Shown one piece after another: positions 39,309 to 48,092 of a DNA stretch of 64,000 bases (position 1 is its first letter; the number at the start of each line of letters is the position of its first letter). The position numbers were made by a program, and so were the translations under genes. The notes below the pieces were generated by a model that was not told the DNA's origin, made no database searches, and worked only from the letters and a program-made list of their open reading frames with translations. The DNA comes from Cryomorphaceae bacterium 1068 (lineage in GTDB: Bacteria; Bacteroidota; Bacteroidia; Flavobacteriales_D; Cryomorphaceae), in assembly GCA_027214385.1 (NCBI GenBank), contig JAPVXR010000013.1, positions 62,001-126,000 on the forward strand, read 5' to 3'.

Positions 39309-40952
39309 TTATTTTGCTGTGGTCAATAGCCGCGTTACGTCCTTTTTCTCGTAAACATATACGTGCTTTCCATCGGTGGTAAGGGAATTTCCAGCCCCTT
39401 TCTTGGCATTGAAAGCCCAGTACTTACAACCGTCTTTGATGTCAAAAGCAGCGATGTCATTCTTTGGTGTTTCCAGAATCAGAATGTTTTCGTGGAAGTC
39501 AACCACAGAAGCTCTTTTGTATTTATTGGCGGCGACTAAACTCCCGTCAGCAGAATTAAAAGTTGAAACTCCTTTTTCTCCAACTACTACAATCATTTCC
39601 TCATAGGGCAAGATCACCACGGCATTTCCGACTCCGCCGTTTTTCACCTCAACTTGGTAGTTTACATCTCCACCATGAATCTTTAAGCTGTACAGTTCCT
39701 TTCCCGAGCACACCACAAGGTTTTCACCATAGACGAGCATATTGGTAATACCCTTTTTGAATTTTTCGGAATCCCAGATGAGTCTGCCGTCTTCGTCGCT
39801 GTACGCCTGCACACCGCATGGCTTGATGTTTTGATCGTATACTTTCTTGGTGTAAGTAATATTTCCGTCGGCATCTTTTTCTCTAAACACCCCCTGAATT
39901 TCTACCACGCCACCTATTTGAAGCAGGAGTTTCCCATCTTCCAAGTACATGTTTGGAACCACTTTTGCGCCACCACCTATCTCTTGTGATTGCCAAACCA
40001 AACGGCCTGTGCTTCTTTCGTATTTGTTGATGTGCTGACCTTTTTTGCCTTCCATATCAAGCACATACACAAACTCATCTGTAATGATAGGATCGGGAAG
40101 TGCACCGTAAACGCCAAAGGCAGTTGCATTGCCGGGTGCTTTAACGGGAATTTTGTAATCAAACGCAGCACTCCACTTTTCTGCTCCCGTTTTGTAGTCA
40201 TACACCTGCAGTCCGCCCAAGTGAAGAATTACATTTCCATCTATCACATCAATGCCATATAGCCAGTCGCCTGTTACCACTTTCTTACTCGCTCTACCTA
40301 TGTAGGTATTCTCCCAAACGAGCTCCCCTGTTTTCATGTTGATTTTGGCAATCTGATTTTTAAATCCTGAAAACATCGCTATCAATCCCGATGGAATAAA
40401 GTTTACGGTAGTAAGGAATCCGTCTTCGTAGTAATACTTTCCAACTTTTCCTTTGAATTTGGCGGTGCTCCAGAGTTCTTCGCCCGTGTCGGCGTTTACG
40501 AAAAGGTTCACATCTTTAAACGTAAACAGAAAGCCATTTTCCTCCTCAATGAAGGAAATCATCTCTTCTTGCTTCAGCTTGTATCGATCAGATTCCCACA
40601 ATAAGTCGCCTGTTACCATGTCAATAACGGCTACTTGCTCTTTTCCCATTTTTAGATCGAGGAGAAAGATTTTTTTCGCCTCCCAAACGGGAATGATCCC
40701 ATCTACTTTTTTGAGTCGTTGAGAGATGTCCGTAAAGTCCTTTGTCCACACCACCTTGCCGGTTTCATTTTCGTAAACGGATATATCCTTATTCGAGGCA
40801 GTATATCCGTAGCCTACCCAGCCACCGTTGTCGCAGCCAAAGAAGTCTATCTGGTGGTCGAGTCGGGTTGACCACATTTCGGGCATATCGTCTTGCGCAC
40901 TGATTGACAAAGCCAAAAACAAGCCCGTAATAAAAATTGATATTGCTTTCAT
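39309..40952 (-). CDS. Secreted PQQ-like beta-propeller protein
   Basis: Signal peptide at residues 1-20 (ending SISAQ). The protein is a run of blade motifs with paired Trp, such as GKVVWTKDF, GDLLWESDRYK, GELVWENTYI, GAEKWSAAFD, GRLVWQSQEI, GRLIWDSEKF and CKYWAFNAKK, typical of PQQ_2/BamB-like propellers of seven or eight blades. No lipobox, so it is probably periplasmic or exported, and probably acts as a scaffold rather than an enzyme. It is the last gene of the operon headed by the stand-alone HTH gene, 18 nt after its upstream neighbour, and ends at a clear terminator. Confidence 0.85.
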   Translation of the reverse strand: MKAISIFITGLFLALSISAQDDMPEMWSTRLDHQIDFFGCDNGGWVGYGYTASNKDISVYENETGKVVWTKDFTDISQRLKKVDGIIPVWEAKKIFLLDLKMGKEQVAVIDMVTGDLLWESDRYKLKQEEMISFIEEENGFLFTFKDVNLFVNADTGEELWSTAKFKGKVGKYYYEDGFLTTVNFIPSGLIAMFSGFKNQIAKINMKTGELVWENTYIGRASKKVVTGDWLYGIDVIDGNVILHLGGLQVYDYKTGAEKWSAAFDYKIPVKAPGNATAFGVYGALPDPIITDEFVYVLDMEGKKGQHINKYERSTGRLVWQSQEIGGGAKVVPNMYLEDGKLLLQIGGVVEIQGVFREKDADGNITYTKKVYDQNIKPCGVQAYSDEDGRLIWDSEKFKKGITNMLVYGENLVVCSGKELYSLKIHGGDVNYQVEVKNGGVGNAVVILPYEEMIVVVGEKGVSTFNSADGSLVAANKYKRASVVDFHENILILETPKNDIAAFDIKDGCKYWAFNAKKGAGNSLTTDGKHVYVYEKKDVTRLLTTAK

Positions 40953-40970
40953 TTTAGTTGATTTTAATAG

Positions 40971-41342
40971 TTATGGAATTATAAATGTGTATTGAAAATT
41001 ATAGAGGTTTCCTTTGGGTATTTTGAAATCAAATTTGTGGTGCCTTACCAAATCATTTAAGGTGTTTTGTCCGTGGATGGAGGCGTCTTCTGATCGCTCC
41101 AAAGAGCGCATATGGGTTATTTTCCCCTTGTCGCCCACGGTTATTTGATAGGTGTAGCTCCCGTGTATTTCTTCTTTTTCCATGCCTTTCAGGAATTTTT
41201 CATCTTGGACGAGTTCGTCGAGATTCTTGGTGGCAAGTTCTGCAAACTCGTCACTCGTTTCTACGAATGGTCGTTGTGCTGAAAGCTCAGCACCTGTGAG
41301 CAGAATTGCGAACACAAGTAGTATTTTGAGGTTAGTTTTCAT
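40971..41342 (-). CDS. Small secreted protein, TonB-C-like
   Basis: Signal peptide at residues 1-22 (ending LSAQ), then about 100 residues. The second half (YTYQITVGDKGKITHMRSLE...HHKFDFKIPKG..NFQYTFIIP) has the strand-helix-strand pattern of the C-terminal domain of TonB-like energy transducers. There is no membrane anchor, so it is not a full TonB. The start overlaps the end of the upstream WD40-like gene by 11 nt, which implies tight co-expression. Function unknown. Confidence 0.72.
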   Translation of the reverse strand: MKTNLKILLVFAILLTGAELSAQRPFVETSDEFAELATKNLDELVQDEKFLKGMEKEEIHGSYTYQITVGDKGKITHMRSLERSEDASIHGQNTLNDLVRHHKFDFKIPKGNLYNFQYTFIIP

Positions 41343-42489
41343 ATGGTATTTCCCATTTAAAGATTAGAGATCCGTTGGTTATCAGAAGGTGGCTGTCATC
41401 AGCAGAAAATGCGATTCCTACGCGTCCGTCATCGGCAGGAAACTGCCCCTTCGTGTGACTTCCAAACATTCGCTTAGCCAATTCAAATCGAGCTATTATG
41501 CTTGCGTCATCGTACCTGCACACCCATACTTCAGGGAAGCGACCTTTGTTGATAGTCACCAGTGCGAAATACTCTTGGCTATTGCTGAATTCGAAGTCGG
41601 GCTCGTAGATGGAATTTGAAACGAAGCCACGGGGTAAGGTTTCTCCGTTTTCGACATTGATTACCGAGATGTACCTGGTACCCGTCATCCCCGTTTTTGC
41701 GACCACCTTGGTATGCGGTACCGAGTAGCAGAGTAGGGTAGAGCCTTCCGGCGAAAACTCCAGCGCGTAGGGAATGTCAAACATTTCATCAACGGTGTAT
41801 AGCCTTGTGTAGTTTTCCGTTTCGTAGACGGAAATGCACTGCCGGTACTTCTTGAAGATTTTGTAGTTGTCTTTTTGCTTCTTCTTGGTGATGTAAGAAT
41901 TGAGGTATTCATCTTCCACATGATGAGAGATGGCCACCTGGGAACCATCGGGAGAAAAGGCCATGCAATTGGTCGCGTCAGGGGTAGGGAGGAGTACTTT
42001 CTTTCCTTTGCCCGAAAGGCTATAGCTATACAGGTTGTCACCTTCAAGCACGATCAACTCCTCATTGTTGGGGTGAAAGTCGGCATCGTGGCCTGCATCG
42101 ATGGTCAGCACCTCTTTTCCCGTGGCAGCTTCTACCACTTCAAACTTTACCTCGCGGTCTTTATTGGGAGCGTAATCCAAGTATTTGAGCTGCTGAAGCA
42201 AAATGTACCTGCCATCGCTCGAAAGATTGACTCGAGAACCGCCGTACCAATTGCCCACATCGTAAGTCGACTTGATATTGAGATCTTGGTCTACCACATA
42301 TAGCGGAAAGCTCTGCGTGGCTGAGATGATGTAATCTTCCGTTCCAGGAATGATGTCAATGTCTGAATGCAGAAATTTATAAGGGGCAGGCGAGACATCT
42401 ATTTTCTCAAAGACCATATTCGTGCTTTGCCCCAATAGTTGCAGTGAACAAAAGAATATCGAAAGAATAGTTATGCTTTTTGCCTTCAT
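41332..42489 (-). CDS. Secreted WD40-like propeller protein
   Basis: Signal peptide at residues 1-21 (ending LLGQ), followed by TolB/WD40-like blades: SDGRYILLQQLKYLDYA, FHPNNEELIVLEGDNLYSY, FSPDGSQVAISHHVED, FSPEGSTLLCYS, FSADDSHLLITNGSLIFKWEI. It is probably periplasmic and acts by protein binding. It starts with a TAATG one-base overlap with the upstream HTH gene, so translation is coupled. It forms one operon with a regulator, a TonB-C-like protein and a PQQ-type propeller. Confidence 0.78.
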   Translation of the reverse strand: MKAKSITILSIFFCSLQLLGQSTNMVFEKIDVSPAPYKFLHSDIDIIPGTEDYIISATQSFPLYVVDQDLNIKSTYDVGNWYGGSRVNLSSDGRYILLQQLKYLDYAPNKDREVKFEVVEAATGKEVLTIDAGHDADFHPNNEELIVLEGDNLYSYSLSGKGKKVLLPTPDATNCMAFSPDGSQVAISHHVEDEYLNSYITKKKQKDNYKIFKKYRQCISVYETENYTRLYTVDEMFDIPYALEFSPEGSTLLCYSVPHTKVVAKTGMTGTRYISVINVENGETLPRGFVSNSIYEPDFEFSNSQEYFALVTINKGRFPEVWVCRYDDASIIARFELAKRMFGSHTKGQFPADDGRVGIAFSADDSHLLITNGSLIFKWEIPYEN

Positions 42490-42710
42490 TAGTCTATAAG
42501 TTTCATTTTTATCGCATGCCGAATCATCCCGGCAACGTTCTTTACTTGGAGTTTGGTTCTGATGCTTTTTCTATGACTGGCTACCGTTCCCTCATCGATA
42601 TTTAGCAGAAGAGCAATTTTTTTGCTGGTGAAGCCTTTGGCAATAAGCGCCAGTACTTCTTTTTCTCTTCCGGAAAGTGGATGTGTGTAGAATGATGAAT
42701 CGGCTGTCAT
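42489..42710 (-). CDS. Stand-alone LuxR/GerE-type HTH regulator
   Basis: About 73 residues, almost wholly a GerE helix-turn-helix domain (LSGREKEVLALIAKGFTSKKIALLLNIDEGTVASHRKSIRTKL...). It has no receiver or ligand-binding domain. I chose the ATG at 42710; a longer frame from TTG at 42734 would start inside a TTTG promoter-like element and has no clear merit. The HTH is related to that of the NarL-type regulator encoded just upstream, so it could compete for, or share, its sites in the 70-bp gap. The stop and the next start overlap as TAATG. Confidence 0.82.
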   Translation of the reverse strand: MTADSSFYTHPLSGREKEVLALIAKGFTSKKIALLLNIDEGTVASHRKSIRTKLQVKNVAGMIRHAIKMKLID

Positions 42711-42731
42711 ATTCAGTTGATTAGAACAGGA

Positions 42732-42739
42732 CAAAGATT
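42732..42739 (-). promoter_or_regulatory. Possible -7 element before the HTH operon
   Basis: AATCTTTG on the - strand matches TAnnTTTG at seven... of its six fixed bases all but the first T fit. It lies 21 nt before the ATG at 42710. No TTG/TTTG sits at the -33 distance; the half-site array begins about 24 bp upstream instead, as expected for an activator-dependent promoter. Confidence 0.45.
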
Positions 42740-42762
42740 CCTAAAGCACGTTGGGTAATAAA

Positions 42763-42800
42763 TAGGGAGAAAGCCCTAATCGTATAGGGTAAATACCCTA
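42763..42800. promoter_or_regulatory. Operator-like array: TAGGG-N6-CCCTA twice
   Basis: Half-sites TAGGG (42763-42767), CCCTA (42774-42778), TAGGG (42785-42789) and CCCTA (42796-42800) start exactly 11 bp apart, so all face one side of the helix. The inner part of the second pair extends to TAGGGTA-AA-TACCCTA, a 7-2-7 inverted repeat. NarL-family HTH proteins are known to bind heptamers in a 7-2-7 arrangement. The array lies between a NarL-type regulator gene and the HTH operon. Confidence 0.7.
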
Positions 42801-42804
42801 ATTC

Positions 42805-43452
42805 TTAAACTAGACCGTTGGAAGCGGCCAGTTTTACAAGAGCTGCTGAATTGTGAACCTGCAGTTTTTTCATGAGGTTCGTTCGGTGGGAATCTACCGT
42901 GCGGTGAGAGATGAATAGTTCTTCTCCAATTTCTTTATTGGACATTCCTTGAGCGATGAGTTTGAGGATTTCCCGTTCTCGCTCGCTGAGTTTTGAAAAG
43001 AGTAGGGCGTCCGTTCCTACGGTAAAATTACCCGGAGTTACATTCTCTCCTGTAATGACCGCACGCGCCGCATCGCCGCTGAAGTAGGTTTTTCCTTCGG
43101 CCACCCGTTTCAACGCGGTTTCAAATTCAGAGCGATCTGAATTTTTCAGTAGAAAACCACTGGCACCGATTTCCATCATGCGTTTGATGAGAGACGGGTC
43201 GCCGTGCATGGTGAGTATGATAACCTTTGTTTCAGGACTCCGCTTTTTCAGTTCGATGGTCGCTTCCAAGCCATTCATTACGGGCATATCTACATCCATA
43301 AGTACAATGTCGGGCTTCAGCATATCTGTAAATTCCAGCGCCTCTTTTCCGTTTTCGGCTCCTCCTACTACCTCAAAGCCGCCCAAGCTATTCACGAGCT
43401 CGCTTATTCCGCTTTGCACCAGGGTATGATCATCGACAATCAATATGCGCAT
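42805..43452 (-). CDS. NarL/FixJ-type response regulator
   Basis: REC domain at residues 1-120 with DD at 7-8, phospho-acceptor D53 (LMDVDMPVMNG) and the switch Thr in IILTMHG, then a GerE HTH at about 150-212 (LSEREREILKLIAQGMSNKEIGEELFISHRTVDSHR). It starts by a TGATG one-base overlap with the upstream sensor kinase gene, so the two are a cognate pair. The 70-bp gap after it carries regularly spaced inverted half-sites, making the downstream HTH/propeller operon its most likely target. Confidence 0.94.
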   Translation of the reverse strand: MRILIVDDHTLVQSGISELVNSLGGFEVVGGAENGKEALEFTDMLKPDIVLMDVDMPVMNGLEATIELKKRSPETKVIILTMHGDPSLIKRMMEIGASGFLLKNSDRSEFETALKRVAEGKTYFSGDAARAVITGENVTPGNFTVGTDALLFSKLSEREREILKLIAQGMSNKEIGEELFISHRTVDSHRTNLMKKLQVHNSAALVKLAASNGLV

Positions 43453-45374
43453 CAGGAGAGGGGAGTTTTAATGGTGGTTTCGGTTCCGCCTTCTTCGGGA
43501 AAATCAAAGCTAAGAGAGGCATTGATTTGCTGAAGGCGCGATTTGATGTTGAGGAGGCCATGGCCCTCATCTTTTGTCGGGTTAAAGCCTTTTCCATTGT
43601 CTTTCACGGCCAGCACCAGCGTTTCGTTTTCCTTTAAAAGATCGATAGAGACGCGATCGGCTCCAGAGTGCTTGAGAATGTTGTTGATCAATTCCTGTGA
43701 CACGCGGTACATGTTTACCTCCACTTGGTCGGCGAAGCGGTTGCCTTCTGTATCGTCGTGAAAGTGGTACCTGATATTATTGAGGCCCAAGCTTTTTTCT
43801 AATGAATCTTTGATCGCCGCGCCGAGCCCCAGCTCGCTCAGCGATTTTGGCATCATTCTATGTGAGAGCTCTCTCACATCTTGCGCCGATTCATCTACCA
43901 CTTTCTCAATCAACTGAAATTTGGTTTGATTCTCTTCGCCTTGGTCCTTCATCTGATTGGACATATTGGCGAGCCCGAGTTTAATGCTGGAAAGCTGCTG
44001 ACCGATGCCATCGTGCAGTTCTCTGGCCATTCTCCTTTTTTCCTGTTCGGTGGCGTTTATTACTGCATCAAGTTGGTTTTTCTGCTCAGCTGCAATGGCT
44101 CGTTGTAGCTCTGCCTCTTTTTTGGATTTAATAAAGCGGTACCCCAGAATTCCCGATACCAATGCCAACAAGAGAATTCCCGATAGCCCCAGAAGCATAT
44201 TGTTCCTAGCTTGAATTTTAAGATCGGCTTCTTCCAGTTCGAGTCCTTGAATTTTAATCTGTTGCTCTTTTTCCTTCGTTTGGTATTGCGTCTCCAGCTC
44301 CTGAACGATCTCTTGTTGGTTTTCGCCAAGAACCGAATCATGAACTGCCAAGTACTGCACATGGTATTCCAAAGCCTTTTCAAAATTGCCTAAGTTCTTG
44401 TACGAACTGGCCAAATTGGCGAGGGAAATCTCACGGTCGTGCTTCGAGTCAATTTCGTTGGCCATGCGCAGGCACTTCTCTAGCGTTTGGATCGCTTGGC
44501 GCGGGTTGCCCATTTCATTCTTCATCTCTGCAATGTTCGAGAGGGTACTGATCTGTCCGCGAATGTCGCCAAGGGTGCTGTCTATTCGATAGGATTCGCG
44601 GAATTGATCGATAGCACTCTCCATATCGCCCATGTAGTAATACACGGCGCCAATATTGTTGATGCTTTCAGACATTCCCTGAAGGTTATTGAGCTCCTTC
44701 TCTATTCCGTAAGACCTTTCGAAGTATGTGAGCGCAGAATCAAGCACACCCTGATTGGCATAAACTATTGCGTAGTTATTGTAAATATTGGCAATCTCTT
44801 TTCGGTTGTTCTCTTCGGTTTGGATGTCCAGAGCCTCATCATAATAGGATAGAGCCTTGTCGTAGTCTTCCATATACATAAACATCACACCCACATTATT
44901 CAGTACCGTGCCGACATCTGTATTTTGATTCGCCTCTTTGTGCAGGTCGATGGCTTTTTGGTAGGATTTGAGTGCCTCTTCGTATTCTCCCTTATACCTG
45001 TAGCAAACACCTTTGTTGGAATGGATGGCTGCTTTGAGCGATACGGCCTCCGTTCCATCTAGATAGCCGAGAGCGCTGTCCGCATAAAGCAGTGCCTCAT
45101 TGTAATATCCTTGAAATCTGTAGGCTACTGAGAGTTTGTGCATGGCATCCGCAGATCCGTAAGCATATTTGAGTTCGACTGATTTTTCAGCCGCTTCTTC
45201 CGCCATTTCCTTGGCACGATTTGGGTCTGATTGAGCAATGGTAAAACTCAGCTCGTTGAGTTTGTCTACCAAGGCTTGATTTTTCAGCCCTATGAGCTTT
45301 TGATCTAAGCTATCGACTTGCGCATACAAGCTGTTTAAGGAAATGATTAAACAGAACAAAAAGACTCTTTTCAT
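43452..45374 (-). CDS. TPR sensor histidine kinase of the NarX/HisKA_3 class
   Basis: Start taken at the ATG at 45374, which gives a proper signal peptide (MKRVFLFCLIISLNSLYAQ); a GTG at 45425 would add 17 residues without a signal. TPR repeats cover about 60-370 (YNEALLYADSALGYLD, YEEALKSYQKAIDLH, YDKALSYYDEALDIQ). A membrane helix (LLGLSGILLLALVSGILGY) and coiled coil follow, then HisKA_3 with H454 in RRMARELHDGIGQQLSSIK, and a HATPase_c with DNGKGFNPTKDEGHGLLNI. The class pairs with NarL-type regulators, and the next gene is one. Signal unknown; repeated TPRs suggest a peptide or protein input. Confidence 0.92.
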   Translation of the reverse strand: MKRVFLFCLIISLNSLYAQVDSLDQKLIGLKNQALVDKLNELSFTIAQSDPNRAKEMAEEAAEKSVELKYAYGSADAMHKLSVAYRFQGYYNEALLYADSALGYLDGTEAVSLKAAIHSNKGVCYRYKGEYEEALKSYQKAIDLHKEANQNTDVGTVLNNVGVMFMYMEDYDKALSYYDEALDIQTEENNRKEIANIYNNYAIVYANQGVLDSALTYFERSYGIEKELNNLQGMSESINNIGAVYYYMGDMESAIDQFRESYRIDSTLGDIRGQISTLSNIAEMKNEMGNPRQAIQTLEKCLRMANEIDSKHDREISLANLASSYKNLGNFEKALEYHVQYLAVHDSVLGENQQEIVQELETQYQTKEKEQQIKIQGLELEEADLKIQARNNMLLGLSGILLLALVSGILGYRFIKSKKEAELQRAIAAEQKNQLDAVINATEQEKRRMARELHDGIGQQLSSIKLGLANMSNQMKDQGEENQTKFQLIEKVVDESAQDVRELSHRMMPKSLSELGLGAAIKDSLEKSLGLNNIRYHFHDDTEGNRFADQVEVNMYRVSQELINNILKHSGADRVSIDLLKENETLVLAVKDNGKGFNPTKDEGHGLLNIKSRLQQINASLSFDFPEEGGTETTIKTPLS

Positions 45375-45736
45375 ATGATTAGTGTAACCAAAACGAATAT
45401 ATACCTCTTCTTTTAATTGTTCCACTTTTCATGAAAAATGAAGAGTAGATTAGACTCATTCTAGGTACTTTGACGGGTATGGTTTTGAGTGAATCGGTTT
45501 TTTATGGTAATGAGAAAAAAAGCTTATTTCTTAGGTTTCTATAAGAGGTGAATCTGTTTAAACTCGATTTTAACGACTAATAAAATGTTGTGTATCAAAA
45601 GCTAGGAGGAGTTAGATTTTTCACTGTAACCCGAGGCATAACTTCCTCTTTTGGGACATGTGAAAAAAACGTACTGCAACATTTTCCATCTCAATAGGAT
45701 TAATGTAGATTGGCCACACGTGAAAAGATACTATTA
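45375..45736. other. Intergenic region between divergent genes
   Basis: About 360 nt between the starts of the sensor kinase (-) and the PLP enzyme (+). It is AT-rich and should hold the promoters of both genes, but I could not find a full TTTG...TAnnTTTG pair on either strand. The + strand TTG at 45710 is an alternative start for the PLP enzyme. No tRNA, repeat or convincing small ORF was seen. Confidence 0.5.
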
Positions 45737-47584
45737 ATGGAAAACAGTAAAGTAATCAACCAGCTCAGAGTCGTGTTAAAAAACTTACCGAATGACTGGT
45801 TGGGCTTAACTACACACAGGCTGGATATTTACAATGAAGCTAAAGCCAAGACACAATTCTTGGATGAGTTTGAAGACTTATTGTCTAATGAGAGGGTCGA
45901 TGCCACTGCGCTCAATGCTTTGCCCACGGCTTACGACTACATTCGTTTGGGGCATCCTTTGTCCTGTGTTTTGGAATGGGCTATTGCCAATTTGAATCAC
46001 CTGAACTTTGAGAATGTTATTGGTTTTTCATCTATAACGGCTCCTGTTTTGGCGGTTCTTAGAAAGAACTTGTTTGAAGGTGAAAACACGCGGCTAGCTT
46101 ATACCGGTGAATTGCCTGGCTTTTTTGATGCCGGCTTGGTTCGACGCGTTTATGGATATCAATTTGAGCTGACACAAGTTGCTCAAGAAGAGGATATTTC
46201 ACAATTTGATGGAACCACCATTTTCCTTTCTCAAGGTGGTGAGTTGGGTAAATTCGAAACTAATCCCAATGTTGACTTTCGTATCAATGTCCATTCTGAG
46301 CTAGGGAGTATCCTGATCGTAAACGGCAAGAAGAATGAAAGTGCGATTTCAGAAATTCAGCACGTTCGAAGAAGAGAGACCATAGCTATGACACCTGCCG
46401 ATTGTCTTACCGCCATAGAGATGCTGATAGGAGAGTCTTCTGACAGAAATAAGAATCAGGTTGACTCCGATAAAACCAAGGTTTTGAATTCCATTCAGGC
46501 TATTACCGGTGCACCGACAAAGCCATTGGTTGGTTCCAGCGGGCTATCTATTCAATATGCTATCATGATGGGGTTAATTGATGATGCTCTGGAGAAGCAT
46601 CCCGGGAAAGCCATCAAATTTATCGTTCCTCCTAATTGTTATGGTGGGACAAACGACCAGGCAAGGAGAGTTGCCGCATGTCTTGACAATGTGGAGATCG
46701 TAGACTTACCGGTTGACGGCGAAAACGATATGGTACAGAGCATTCATGATGTTTTGGATCGAGTAGCGAAAGAGGATGCCGTTCCATATATCATCGCTGA
46801 GATTCCCACCAATCCAAGGGTAGAAGTTCCCGATCTTGATCAATTGAAAGCTGCGCTCGGCTCTAATCGAAAGACACAAAACGGTGAGGATGCAATTGAT
46901 CCTGTTTTCATTTTAGACCAAACCTTCTGTCCGAATTTTCAGTTTTTGGGTGAAGGCAAAATTCTCTCAACGGTGCGTACGATATCTTATGCCAGCGGAT
47001 CAAAATTTCCAAGTGGTGGAAAATGCACTGCAGGCTACTGTGTTGGAAATACGAAAGCTTTGGCCTTGATGGGCTCTATAGAAAGGCATCTTGAACTTTG
47101 TGATAATGAAGCTACCGATCTTCAGATGGAAATATTGGCGCAGCAATTGCCTTCAATGAATCAACGCATTACTGATGCCTATGAGAATACACGTGAATTT
47201 GTAGAGTTCATTAAAGAGAATTTGCCTTCGGCAAAAATCAATTTTGTATCAGAAGAATTGGCAAGTGAAGGATTTACACCATCGGTTTTTTCTTTGGATC
47301 TGCCTGCGGAAGGGCGCACACATGATGAGATAGAAGCCAATAAAAAAGTCTTGAACAACAGATTGATTCACATGATGATCACCGAAATTCCCAACGAAAG
47401 CAAGTACTGTGTGAGCTACGGGCAGCTAAAGGGATGCTATTGGACCATACCCGCTACATCCACTCAAGGCACTACGAAGGAGGGAGACAAAGACTACATC
47501 GTTCGGGCATCACTTTCGCCTGATATGGATCTTGAACGACACAAAAAAGTATTTTTAGATTTTGTAGCCACTATCCAATCATAA
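45737..47584 (+). CDS. PLP-dependent Cys/Met-metabolism-type transferase
   Basis: About 615 residues from the ATG at 45737 (a TTG at 45710 would add nine). The C-terminal two thirds is a fold-type I PLP enzyme of the cystathionine gamma-synthase-like group: CYGGT motif near residue 303, cofactor-contacting Asp in LDQTF (D394), and the Schiff-base Lys in YASGSKFPSGGKC (K423). It is longer than typical trans-sulfuration enzymes because of an N-terminal extension of about 240 residues that I cannot assign. The likely chemistry is gamma- or beta-elimination/replacement on sulfur amino acids, but the substrate is open. It is followed after 5 nt by the S4 protein gene. Confidence 0.8.
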   Translation: MENSKVINQLRVVLKNLPNDWLGLTTHRLDIYNEAKAKTQFLDEFEDLLSNERVDATALNALPTAYDYIRLGHPLSCVLEWAIANLNHLNFENVIGFSSITAPVLAVLRKNLFEGENTRLAYTGELPGFFDAGLVRRVYGYQFELTQVAQEEDISQFDGTTIFLSQGGELGKFETNPNVDFRINVHSELGSILIVNGKKNESAISEIQHVRRRETIAMTPADCLTAIEMLIGESSDRNKNQVDSDKTKVLNSIQAITGAPTKPLVGSSGLSIQYAIMMGLIDDALEKHPGKAIKFIVPPNCYGGTNDQARRVAACLDNVEIVDLPVDGENDMVQSIHDVLDRVAKEDAVPYIIAEIPTNPRVEVPDLDQLKAALGSNRKTQNGEDAIDPVFILDQTFCPNFQFLGEGKILSTVRTISYASGSKFPSGGKCTAGYCVGNTKALALMGSIERHLELCDNEATDLQMEILAQQLPSMNQRITDAYENTREFVEFIKENLPSAKINFVSEELASEGFTPSVFSLDLPAEGRTHDEIEANKKVLNNRLIHMMITEIPNESKYCVSYGQLKGCYWTIPATSTQGTTKEGDKDYIVRASLSPDMDLERHKKVFLDFVATIQS

Positions 47585-47589
47585 CAACC

Positions 47590-47811
47590 ATGACGCAACT
47601 TAAATTCAACCTTACTGATGGCAAAGAGTACATCGCTCTTGATAAGCTACTGAAGCTGATGCGGGTAGTAGGCTCCGGAGGTGAAGCCCACGCTGTAATT
47701 CAAGAAGGAATGGTGCTGGTAAACGGTGTTGCCGAAACTCAGAAGCGCAAGAAAATGCGCGTTGGTGACAAAGCCGAGTTTAATGGACAGGTGATAGAAG
47801 TGGAATCATGA
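47590..47811 (+). CDS. S4-domain RNA-binding protein (YbcJ-like)
   Basis: A 73-residue protein consisting of one S4 RNA-binding domain: IALDKLLKLMRVVGSGGEAHAVIQEGMVLVNGVAETQKRKKMRVGDKAEFNG is the characteristic helix-loop-strand order with basic residues on the RNA face. Small stand-alone S4 proteins of this sort probably bind structured RNA or the ribosome. It overlaps the next gene by ATGA and follows the PLP gene after 5 nt. Confidence 0.87.
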   Translation: MTQLKFNLTDGKEYIALDKLLKLMRVVGSGGEAHAVIQEGMVLVNGVAETQKRKKMRVGDKAEFNGQVIEVES

Positions 47812-47999
47812 ATGGAACACAAAGAGCAGCTATCTCTATCGGATCGGCAGTAGAAATCGTTCTAAAAAAAGATCAGAGAACAGGCGCGTTGACCGCTGGA
47901 ATTGTAGCAAGTATTCTGACCAAATCCCCAACTCATCCCCATGGAATAAAGGTGCGTTTGGAAGACGGGCAGGTAGGCAGAGTAAAGAAGGTATTATAA
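47808..47999 (+). CDS. YwbE family protein
   Basis: A 63-residue protein of the YwbE/DUF2196 family, recognised from VEIVLKKDQRTGALTAG and the conserved tail ILTKSPTHPHGIKVRLEDGQVGRVK. It is a small beta-barrel-like protein whose function has not been settled. Translation is coupled to the S4 protein by an ATGA overlap, an association that suggests a shared RNA-related role, by inference only. Confidence 0.92.
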   Translation: MNGTQRAAISIGSAVEIVLKKDQRTGALTAGIVASILTKSPTHPHGIKVRLEDGQVGRVKKVL

Positions 48000-48092
48000 C
48001 GTTGATTTCCCGGTGGTGTGCAAGCCTGTAGTTACAAGATGCCTAATAAGACTGCACCGAGCTTGTTCGATGTTTCTCATTTTAGCTTCTCC

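Noticed and set aside
45375-45425. GTG start for the TPR sensor kinase
   Set aside because: The extension hides the signal peptide that begins at ATG 45374.
45710-45736. TTG start for the PLP enzyme
   Set aside because: It adds nine residues without support; ATG at 45737 gives a more natural N-terminus.
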